A stretch of 64,000 bases of DNA, from contig BGZK01000729.1 in the NCBI GenBank assembly GCA_005406025.1, positions 1-64,000 on the forward strand, given 5' to 3'. Made by a program: the position numbers and the translations under genes. Below, one piece after another: positions 40,301-52,300 of this stretch; the stretch's first letter is position 1; each line of letters starts with the position of its first letter. The notes under the pieces are model-generated. The model searched no databases, was not told where the DNA came from, and saw only the letters and a list, made by a program, of their open reading frames with translations. The DNA is from Eumeta japonica (lineage: Eukaryota; Arthropoda; Insecta; Lepidoptera; Psychidae).

Positions 40301-43300
40301 GGCGCGTGGTCGTCCAGGAGGGCGTGAGTCGCCGACACGAGCGCACAGTATTGTTTCTCGAACTGCTCGCGTTCCGCATACATGTCGTCAGCCTTCCGCC
40401 GCGACGGCGCTGCGGCGCGTGGTCGTCCAGGAGGGCGTGAGCCGCCGACACGAGCGCACAGTATTGTTTCTCGAACTGCTCGCGTTCCGCATATATGTCG
40501 TCAGCCTTCCGCCGCGACGGCGCTGCGGCGCGTGGTCGTCCAGGAGGGCGTGAGCCGCCGACACGAGCGCACAGTATTGTTTCTCGAACTGCTCGCGTTC
40601 CGCATACATGTCGTCAGCCTTCCGCCGCGACGGCGCTGCGGCGCGTGGTCGTCCAGGAGGGCGTGAGCCGCCGACACGAGCGCACAGTACCGTTTCTCGA
40701 ACTGCTCGCGTTCCGCATATATGTCGTCAGGCCTTTCAGGCCCGCTTTTTATTTAGCTCTTTTAATTGTATTTCTGCCATTGTAATCAAATGTAACGAAA
40801 ATGAGAAAAAATGTAATTAAACATATAAATATTATTAAGCTATAAACTAGTTATCTTAGTTGTATGCACGACTTGCTCTGTACCTACGTACCGATCTGTA
40901 CTTGCTGCTTAAAAATCAAACTCGTTTTAAGTTCGAGAGCTACATAGTTGTCAGTCATGCGCAGTACACGAATAGTCACGGCGGTCACCCGACTGATTCG
41001 TAAGCCGCACCTGAGTGGTTATGGTGCAGAACTATAACTGTTCGTGTGAGATACATTAATGGGTGAAGTGCCAAAATGTCTTTAGATCGAAAAGGGAAGA
41101 GACGTTACTCATTAGTGTGCGCACACGAGTCATTCGTGTGCGGCACTCGGCTGGTTACTGTTTTTAGATTTTGGTGCCGTACATTACTGAGTACTGTTTA
41201 GAACATGACTGAGTCAGGTGTGCACGTGACTAAGTCGATTTTAACTTCGTTTTTTTCAATTTTTTGTTAGAACCCGACTGAGTCGTGTGCAGAACAGTAA
41301 CCAGTCGGGTTTTGATTTTTCCGTGTATCTATGTAAGCTATGTTGATGAAGTTTTAAATATGTATTTTTAATTTATAACTTCCAATTAGATAAATTATGA
41401 TTTTAGATGGGAATGTGGTGAGATGGAGTTCAAAGGAATTGAAACGAACTCACAATTCTCATCGTGTGATATTTCCCTTTTATCGCCATCTCCTAATGTT
41501 TCGACGTTGATGATGGATTTTCCTCGATCCAGGTTTCACCGACGACGACGAGACTTTTCAGAAATACCTATTTTCGATTATCCAGATTCCAATCAATTGT
41601 TGTAGAATATTATTGACGGTTGAAGGACCATTGTTTAGGGTCATAAATGACACAACTGGACTGTATTTTAGCTGGTTTATAACATTGTATAATGAAGATA
41701 GTGTGCTTAACATTAAAATAAATGTGAACATGTTAACGGTCGCGATGATAGTGATTGCCGTGTGTTGTCGCTCGCCGCTAGCCTCTGTTAGGAGGGATGT
41801 AGTCAACAATAATATAAAAACAATTATTATAAATATTTTCCTTTTCGATAGTGAACACTTGATGTGTCCTATATAATGCTTGTAGCAGGTATTACTGTGG
41901 TTTACATGTTGAAGGAAGACTGAATAATGACGGAAAACAATGTATTGTTTTTTATAATTTCTGAATAAGTTGCGTTTCCTAAGAAATTTGATTCGTGATC
42001 ACAACTATGAACCTCATTGTGTGGTTTTAGTGTTAAATGTAATTGTTAATGAATTCTGAGTAGATTCGGGAAATACAATAAAATGATGAGGGTTATGGCT
42101 GTTTCAGTAAATGAGCTGAAAAGCTTAAGGTTTGTCGAGTTCATTTTTTTGACGTGATAACGTGTTATAAATCGATGGACGTCGGCTGCACGCATAAAAA
42201 ACAATGTCTCATTGTCGCGTTCCGCCTGAGCTGAGCGTGCAAGCGAGAGCGCGGAACAAGCGATAGAGAGGCACGATCGGTCTAAGCGTTCGGCTTGTGA
42301 CGCATCTATCTCTCTTCCATTCCATCAGCCGATGGAGTGGAAAAGAGATACAAAATAATCATAATTGTTTTGTATCTCCCATGGTGATAATAATGATAAT
42401 TCAGTGATAATAATTCAATTCAATTTATAAAAGTATGCAATTTTTCATCAATGTTTTCTTATGATGTTTTTACGTAAAATTATCGTCAGTAAACCGATTT
42501 TGCAGGCAACCAATTTTTTGGTAATTTTTTCGAGACACACATACACAAACATATATACACACACATACCTACAGACATCACCCGGAAAATGGTCAAAATA
42601 GATTCCTAGAACACATAAAACAATAAAATCTCTTGAAAACTCTATTTCGGGTAACAGACTGACTGAAAACAAAAGACTTTGTTCTCAATTTATGAAAATT
42701 TTTTGCTCATTTTTCTGTCTTTTTGTTTAATAGTTTCATAAAATTTTGAATATATATATTTAGATAGGATTTTTTATTAATATTGGTAGTAACCGGATAT
42801 AGTGATCTTTTTTATGATTACAAGTTTGCTTTCGCGGTTTCGCTAGCATGTATTATAACTTCAAAAAATTTTATTGACAAATTTTCTAATATTTGATAGG
42901 AATTGATAGTTATTCTATTTTGAATTGGAGAAAGCGAATATTTATATCAAACACATAAAATCCTTTATGCAAGTAAATGTTTGTGGTATATCCTAATTGC
43001 TATGGAGATAATCGCAAAAAACCCTGGACGGTTTTGGAGATTCAGTCCGAGTCGGCGGATAATAAAGGGTCCACGAGGCAGTCGGCGTGGGCGGGCAGCC
43101 CCCGGGCGGCGCGCGCCGTATCGATTGGCGTCGCCTCCGCCGCCGCCGCCGCCGCCGCGCAACAAGTTGCGTGCGCGTACTGTAGCTAAGTGCCGTTGGC
43201 TCACTTAGTCGATGCGGTGACTTTGTATTTATAAACAAAGCGTCCTCCGCGCGTTGAAAGGCTCCTTCGGAAGATCGCCGTGCGTGACGTCGGTAAATAA

Positions 43301-46300
43301 ATAAAGATTCTCTTTCTGAAGATACGAAATGAAAGAATTGTCATTTTGACTACCTACTTGTTTATTGCAGCAATCATATCCCGGATGTAACGTAATAAAC
43401 CTGAACCTTACTACTTTACAATCATCTCTTTGTTTGTTGATTTAACGAGCATGTTTTCAATTGTTAAATAATCTCTCGGGCACACTGCCAGCAGTAACTC
43501 AGTGATGATAAATTTACGGTCACGATTGCCGAAGCTAAAAGTTCTGTAAGTACGATGATATTGAGAGTTGCAAGGTTCGGCACGTCTACTAAGTCTACTT
43601 TCAAGTGTAGACTTGAAACTGAACTTAGTAGACTTTAGTAGTGAAGTCATCACGTACCTGAAGGAACATCAATAAATTGATCCTGTCTGGTATTTGTCAG
43701 TCACGAGGCTAATTTTTGTCTTGGAATACCGTTTCATTTGCAAACACCCTTCCCCTATCCATCTTGCACTTGCGTGGTGGGAACCAATCGCCTCATATTG
43801 AGGTGAAGCCTGTACTTGCCTGGGCCTACACAGACTAATAAGAAAACTTTCCTGTACCAGGCAACAATTAAAAATTATTAAAGTTATCGGTATGGGACTT
43901 TGACTCATTTGCTGCGGAATCGTTTGTAGATGGTGTTAAGCTATTTGGTTTTTTAAATTGAAATTAGCACAATTTTTGTTTCTTTCTGTGATTAAATATA
44001 GTGTCAAACCAGTTTAATTTGTGTACCACACACGCAAGTTCAACTTTTGACAAGGCCATAGAAGGCAATTATCATCCTCATTCACTCTTTCATCTCCGAG
44101 CTCGCCGAAGACTTTTCATATCCATTTTGTTGACACCCACCCAACTATTAAAATCTCCTAGCACGATTCTTTTACTTGTGTCACATTTCGCTAGTATGTC
44201 TTTTCCATCAGCCCGTCCTCGAGAAACTTCTGCAGGCTCATTCGAGTCAGATGAGCGGCAAACCAATACGAGTCGAAAGATCCCTTTTTGATGCTACCAT
44301 CACTGTCATTACCTTTTCATCAATTTATTGATATTCAGAAAAGTAAGTTTACAGTTTCAACGATTCGTTAAAATCACGTTTATATTTTTAATATCTTTGA
44401 AAAATCTGATATATTCTGTTACAGGAATGTGTCTTAAAATACGTTTTATGTTTTAAAGTGTGTTAAGGTGGGGAGCGCACGTGAAAGCACAAAGGAAACA
44501 TGTCTGTGGATTTCAAAGATGTTAAACTCGTGTGCACAGTTGTCATTGTTCGGCGCGCGCGCACCGTAGGTATGTCAGTACGTGGCTTTGTGTTGATGCA
44601 AGTCAAAGTACTGTATTCTGGTACAATGGGATGTAATCTAGTCGAGTTCAGAGGTAGAAACCCGAGGTCGAAGTATGGATAATTTTGTGACATTACCTTG
44701 GCTCTACCTTGAATGTTACGTTGTTGGTTTTTGCAAATGACAAAAGAGAATATTGCATGCTTTTCGGATTTGTAGTTAATCTTTGGCTAAAGTTGTACAT
44801 ACTTCAACAGATTCTATTTTAATTAAAACTTCTAATTAAAAAAATATATTTAAATTATTACAAGCCGCAATTGTTGTACACGATAAGCCACGAAGAATTT
44901 GCATATTGAAAATTCTGAGTTTCTCGGATCCTAATGTTTGCTTGGCTTTGGCTCGCCGCGTCCCGAACGTAGAATGGATGTATAGGAACAGTAACGGTTA
45001 TTAGAAATTCTAACCTTTTAATAAATGACAATAACATTTTAACTCAAACAATTGCAAATTAAATCTTTCAAATTTCATTTCATTTCATTGTTTTTTTGTT
45101 TCTCTTATTATAAGTGACAGTTATTGTTGATAACGTTAGTTTGCATATGAGTTAGAAGAATACTTAGTGGTGTTCGTCGGTAGGGCGCCAGCTCCTGTCT
45201 TCTGCGTCGTTGAATTTGTTGCTGATAGTTGGGTAGCCAGTAATTGCTTGCGTTAAGATCTAATCTATTAGGATATAAAAAAATTAAGGGGAATCGTTGA
45301 CAATTAGATTATGACGACGGTTAGGTTATTTAAGTTATATTATATGCACTTTTAGTTTTCCTGATTCATCTCCTTTGAGCAGAGTAGCTTGACGAAAGAA
45401 TAGACGTGAAGAAGTAAAGTAAACAAGAAGTAAATCCGTGGTTGAATTCGGAATATGTTAGCAAGCTAATAGAATCATTAAGGCTATGATATATCTATAA
45501 ATCTATATGGTTATTGTATTACATCCAAAACCCTATTATTTTAAAAGGTAATCACACTGGAGCAATGACAACAAATAGTGGAGCGTGGTCCGTTTTCTCA
45601 AAAGGACGTGAGACCGCGGGCATCGCCACGGCGCTGGAAAGCCGCCAGCGCTTCGAACTTTCGATATCCGCAATTATTTGTTCGCTAGTGTGCTTTCCAA
45701 AGATCAACATGCATTTACTCGTCTTTAAAAAAATATGGGTGGTCGTATTTATGTAATTGAACTATGAATTTTTGTATATTGCAGCTTCAAACTATAACTT
45801 CATTGAATCATTGTTCCTTAAAAAGCACACAATGCGTATTTATCCATACGTGAAAGATTCCAGTTGGTAGTACTTGTGCAATAAATATAATGTTGCATGC
45901 ACTGCGGGACAACGTAGAGTCTTCTCTAAGCATGAGGTTTCGAGCCAATGCCACGATCCGGTGAAATAAGTATGGATGTTTGTTGTCAAAATTTGTGATC
46001 CCTCGTCTACGGTATACATTTTTTTATTGCGTTTATTTCACGGTTTAATCGGTGTGAAATTTGAGACGGATATGATTGTCATATTTATAGTTATTTATAA
46101 AACATTTTATTTATTTTATGACTGAGAACCGAAACGATAGCGAGATCGAGACACGCTCAAGAATTGACCGGAATCGTAAGCGGGACCGAAATCAGGTTTG
46201 GGGACTGAATCGGTACTGGACCAGTTCTTGGAGACTAGGGTGAGATCGATATAAAAAGTTAAGGTTTAGTTTTATTCCTTTTAAGTTCACTCGGAGAAAA

Positions 46301-49300
46301 CCGGGGATAAAAACTAGTGGATGTATTAATATTATTGTGCATGTTCGGCCAACGCAGCGGGATTTCGTTCTCAAGGTCTTTAAGCAATTATATAAACCTC
46401 GTTTTACTTTGTGATGAAGGCCAACTTCAAACGGTCACACGAATAACAGTATTTAATTAAAAACGTTATTACAATTCAAAAAATTCTCGGACTTCTGATC
46501 GAAAAACTGCGACAAGTAGTTTTCACAGTTCTCTCTTGACGTTGACCTAACAATAGCTAAAGAATTCTGAAGAAACCGAAACAGGTGAAAATTTGAAAGT
46601 ACATGGTCAGGACTATATGATGGACGCAATAACACTTCCCAACCAAACTTTTTCAATATTTGCTAAGTGACTAAAGATGTGTGGTCTTGCGTTATTATGG
46701 CGAAAAACCGTACCCTTTCTGTTGTTCGATTTTGGCCGTTATTTTTCTACTTGCTCGACTCTCATCAGTTGTTGGCAGTCGAGATCCGAATAGATAGATT
46801 TTACCCGGCGATAAAAGCTCATAACAAAGAATGTCCTTCTAATCCCACTATACACATAGCATCGACTTATTACGAGTTAATCCGGGTTTTGCTAGAGTCT
46901 GTGCAGCTTGCATGCCTTTTGACCATGATCTTTTTCGCATTTTTTGTCGTAGGTAATTTATTTTTTATCAACAGTGATCAATATTTTCAAAAACTATTCG
47001 GTTTCATTAAGTTTCAGTAGAGAATCGCTCATGAGTACATTATTTATTAGATTTCTTTCGGTGAGCTCGTGTGGGATCCAAGTGTCGAGCTTTTTTGTAT
47101 ATCCAAATAGTTTTTTAAATAGGTCAAAATTGTTTTGTGGACAATCCCCAGCTCCTCAGCTACGTCATAAGAACTAATGTGCCGATCTTGCTCTACTTAA
47201 TACAAAATGGCATCGACGTGATTCGTAACAGGTCGACCAGAGCGAGGTTCATCTTTGACGTCAAAATTAGCGGACTAAAAACACTTGAACTAATTTTGTG
47301 CTATTCTTACCGACACTGCATTAGGTCCATAAACGTCACAAATTATTTTCGCGGCTCGTGTCGCATTTTTCCTACAGCCAAAGAGATTTTACTGCAACTT
47401 TTTACTAATAAAATACATTTATAAAATGTTTAATAAATAAAATATTTTCCCCGATCTAATACATAGGTTTTTACTTTTTATGGACATATCTATTTTATGC
47501 AGCTGTGGATATTGTTTAAGTTGAACATTCATATTAATTTATATTTAATTTTTGTATTATGTAACTAATGGTATCATAGCCGCCTAAAAATGATAATCGC
47601 TTCTAAAGAAACAACTATCATTTAGACAAACTGAGGGGTTTGTTGCCATAAGATAAGATAATAAAATGCTTAGCTTTCTTCACGCTCTTTGTTTATTTAC
47701 GCTAAATATTAATACAATAAATGATCGCTTTGTCACGACCATTTACAAATTACCAAAAGTTGAAAGGTTATATTTATAATTATATATCTTAAAAGTGATG
47801 ATATTTTCGTTTGAAAAACTATATTTACATTTTTCAATTTTACACAAAAAAATCGGACAAAGCTAATTTTAACAACTTACTAAATGTCGAAAGTCAAACC
47901 TATTTCTTTAAAAATATCAGAAATTTAGAAACATCTTTTTAATTTAATACATAAAAATAGCAAGTACCTAACCCTTTTCACTAGAAACGGTATAAACAAC
48001 TTGCAATTAGAGTTTTAACTACAAACAAGATCATGAAAATTTGTAACGAGAGACAAACCGACGAGGGGAGGTCTATGTGACCTGATTAACGATCTCGCGA
48101 GCAGCACGCTCGAGTTTAGACCTTACGTGGATATTGCAGAAGTCAGTTTTGGGCAACGAGGTCGACGAGTCGTTCATAAAATGCAATTGGACAACGGACG
48201 AGCTTCTGAACCCGTTTCTTTGGTGGGTCACTCACACCGACACGTTGACCGATGTGAAGTCCCTTTGATCGCCCTAAATCCCTGCGCTTAGAGAACAGTC
48301 ATGTGCCGAATAAACTAACAACTGGTACTCTGAAAAGTGTACAAACGAAAATAAATATTTGGTACTAAATAGCGTTACAGATGTTCGCAATCTGCTTTAG
48401 AGCTCACTTGCTCCTTTCATTCAAATATTTTTTAGTAACCTACACACATATTACTGTTCAGAATTAGCATTTAGAAAATTGTTTCTACGTTTGAAGTGAA
48501 TTAGATGTGCCAAGTTTTACAGTGGAGAGAAAATTAGTATACAGTATGGTAGACATAGGATTTTCAGAAGTAGCCGCTCGCCGTAGTGTTGATGTTATGG
48601 GAGAATTTTCAGAAACTGGCAGGCTCCTTAAAAATTATGTCGAAGTTCGCCTGATAAACTCATTTAAATCATAAGTTCAATATCAATTCAAAGAATGAGG
48701 CCCACTTTACTAATTTGCACAGTGGCATTTCGGAACCAAAAATCCATGACAACCTTACTAAAGCTTTCATTTATAACTCAAAATCTAACGAGCGATAGGT
48801 CGGATCCATTGTGTTATTCTTATTTCATTCTCTAAAAATTCATTTTGTAGTGTTTCCGTTACACATAGTAGAAAAACTAAAAGTTTTAGAATTTCAGGAA
48901 TGAAAAGAGGTAAAAAGACGTTCACTGCTTTTCGAAATATGTTTCACCATGCTCCATGACTTTGGTATGCAAGGAAATTGCCGTAATGCTGCTGTAATGA
49001 GAAAGATTATCTTCAACAGTTTTGTTCACTGCATCTTGAGCGTTTTTACGTAGTCCGCACCTTGCTCGATTTTTTTTGGAATAAATAAAGTTTACAAGGT
49101 ACAAACTCCAGACCAGAACGCGTCCAGATGGACGTGTTCTTGATTACTTTTTTTGACACTGACTGTTCTCTAGACGTCTAACTTAATAGATGTGCAGTTG
49201 CCGGTTTTACAAAAAAAAATATGTATTTTCATTCCGGTGCAGCGGCGCTGGTTTCCGCGCATGTGGAACTCTTCGACGAAGAACGGCACAGACTTGAGAC

Positions 49301-52300
49301 TTGGCGTACGGGCGCTACTTATCATCGCTCGACTGACCGTGGACGAGAAAACGGTTCAGCGGCGCTGATTTTCGTACACGGTGGAACTCTTCGACGAAGA
49401 ACGGCACAGACTTGAGACTTGGCGTATTGACGCTGCTCATCATAGCTCGACTGACTGTGGACGAGAAAACGGTTCAGCGGCGCTGGTTTCCGTGCACGGT
49501 GGAACTCTCCGACGAAGAACGGTACAGACTTGAGACTTGGCGTACTGGCGCTGCTCATCATCGCTCGGCTGACTGTGGACGAGTAGATGCCCTGCCCTAG
49601 TTTTACATAGTAGACTCGTGTAGAAAATACATGAGCCATTTCAACGTGAAAAAAAAAAGAAGAAAAGAAGAATGGACTGTATTAGATCAGAAAATCAGAC
49701 ATTAGAAAGGTTGGTGATGGACCTCATCAACTCTCAAAAACTGTCACTGAAGAATTGCTCCAAGCGAAAAAAAAGGAGTTTTTTTTCCTTTTTTAGACGA
49801 GCGGACACCATCTACTTAACATCATCTCAATACTTACCACAATAGAATGAGAAGTCGGATACCTTAGTTACACATGGGCGACTCGTGTAAACAGCGCATC
49901 ATCTATCACAACAGGAACAAAGAAGAACGGATCGCATTAGATTAGAGTGAATTAGAAATTAAAATTCCTATTGATGAACTTCATCGATTTCCAGACGGAT
50001 ACTGAAAACCTTGCACGGAGTGAAGAACGCAGAGTTGACGAAAGAAATTAATTAATAGAGGAGGATTTGTTTTAAGAAGAGCTTGACATTACTTAACTTC
50101 TCTTTAAGATTTATGCAACAATAAGCTAATTGTACTCGGGAGACACGCTTAAACAAGAATGAACTATTCATTACAACAGGGACCATAATGAATGGACCAC
50201 ATTAGCACAGAGCAAAAACGACTAAAAAGCTATGGATGAACTTATCAACTAGTAGAAATGGACACTGAAAACCTACACCACGCAAAGGAAATAAAGAATG
50301 AAAGATTAAAGGAAGATAAGAATTAGGAAAGTTTTTCAAGAAGAGTTCAACACCACCTAATAGATATTGCTTTAAGATCAAAGACAAAAATAAGTTGGAC
50401 ACTCTAGTTACATATGAGATAATTGCAAAGACAAGAATGAGCTATGACAGTAGTAAGTAATAAAATGGGCTGCACGAAATTAATAAGGTTATAGCTGAAC
50501 TTTGTTGGTTCTAACTGAAACTAGAGACTACAAAGATTGTGGATGATCTTTACCAATTCTCAAAACGGACATTGAGATCTGCACTAAAGGAAGAAAAATA
50601 AGAATAAAAGATTGAAGGAAGAAGGAAATTGGGAAATTAGGATTTCTTTCAAAACAAAAGCTCGACATCATCTAATGAGCACCGCCTTAAGATCTACTAC
50701 AACAGAAAGAAAATTAGACGTCCTAGTTACACATGAGAGACTTGGTAGACCGAGCTATTACAACAGGAACCAAGAAGAAAAGGCGATTATAGTACAGAGC
50801 AAAGCGGAAACTTCAAAGGCTGTCGATGACATTTGTCAAGTTCTTAACGGTCGCTAAAACTTCTTCACCAAGCTGAGAACATAAACAATGAAAAATCGAC
50901 TGAAGAAAAATCCAGAAAGGATTTGTTTAAGAGCTCGACACCATCTACTCAACTCTGCTTTAAGTTCTTCTACAATAGAAAGTTATTCGCACTTGGGAGA
51001 TTCGCATAACAAGACAGTAGTTTTTACAACAGGAACCAAGAAGAATAAACGACATTAGCACAGACTACAGTAGAAATTAGAAAGGCTGTAGACGAACTGT
51101 TCCAACTCTCAGAAATGGACGTCAATGCCTGCACCAAGCAAAGGAAACGAAGAACGAAAGAGAAACAAAAGGAACATACCTTCCCCACTATATTTATTGA
51201 CACACTATAGTATCTATTACCTATACCGAATCCAGTTTCTGGTTAAAGGTTGCACGAATACCGGCTGGCTCCAAGCTAGAACCTACACTCCCCCCGATAT
51301 TTACGCTCCCTTCGGTGTATCGGGACTTGTCCCTTTCAGTCATTGCGACTGGCTGAAGGTTGAGCGATGATGATGATGATGATGATGATGATCTCGCTTC
51401 ATTTTCGTGGACGCTTCTCTGAGCAGAACAGAAATCCATCGAGCGGCTGTCGCTTTGTTTCAATATCATAACGGTAAGATTCATCGTCCGTTGTGACGTC
51501 ATAAGTGGCTCTCCTTTGTTGAAATGTTTCAAAATTATTTTTGACAACAAATGTCTTCACTTGCAGGTGATCATTTTAAGATCTTTTGTATTTGAATTAT
51601 TCCAATAACGAGATTTGCTCTTATCTCATTGTGTAATTCGACTGTCTTGTTATATTAATGACCGAACGGTCTCAATATATTCGATGTCACCTGTCGAATG
51701 ATTGCTTGTACGAGAAACATCACAGAGGCTACTCCGACCGCACCAGATCTCCTGCGAATTAAATAGATATACGGTTGCAAGGAAAAGACCTATATCACTA
51801 AATGCTCACCGAAGTTTGATATAGCTTTTCTATTATGATCTTGTACAGTGAGTTGACCACGAAAATCGTAATAAACCATAGCTCAAAAATTTTTGCATGA
51901 TACTTCCAATTTGTGGTTCAAATTAAAGAACCATAGACTACTCACGACGGTAGCCTATGGTTGTAAAATAGATGTTCTATAAACAAGTTTATAGAGCATC
52001 TGCTTTAAGAATAAATGTGCTTTTTATTATAATTTAAATGGCCATTACGAGTTTCTAAAAAGATTCAGTGTGCCTTACGTATAGTAACGTAAGTAATTGA
52101 ATTGAATGCTAATTTCATGTAAAACAAAAGATTAATTAAACTTCAAAATGTTAAAAATTTGCGAAAAACTCTACAGACGTGAACTGATTTTGATTGTATT
52201 CGGGCATCACCGCTTTCCTGATGGGCTACCTTTTTTGCACATTATATTCAACATTGGTTTTTGATACTCTGTTAGGTGTACTCGTGTGTACGTACATACA

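Larger units (their letters stand above)
40739..43989. other. Prominin intron 1 stretch with motif cluster and GC island
   Basis: No gene. It includes the AP-1-like motif cluster at 40,985-41,320, a second microsatellite-associated repeat at 42,531-42,610 and a GC-rich island at 43,050-43,290. Frames of 60-87 codons at 41.4-41.9 kb have no family match. Confidence 0.4.

Noticed and set aside
39535..40820. Long open frames (up to 215 codons) on both strands of the minisatellite
   Set aside because: They come from GC-rich tandem units lacking stops. The unit length is not a codon multiple, so frames shift every unit, and no start or splice context supports a gene.
41423..41876. 60- and 87-codon frames as exons
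   Set aside because: Composition is slightly protein-like, but there is no family match, no splice context, and frames overlap on both strands.
48922..49104. Minus-strand frame ending EHGETYFEKQ as a mariner C-terminus
   Set aside because: Only the last few residues look right; nothing upstream matches transposase.
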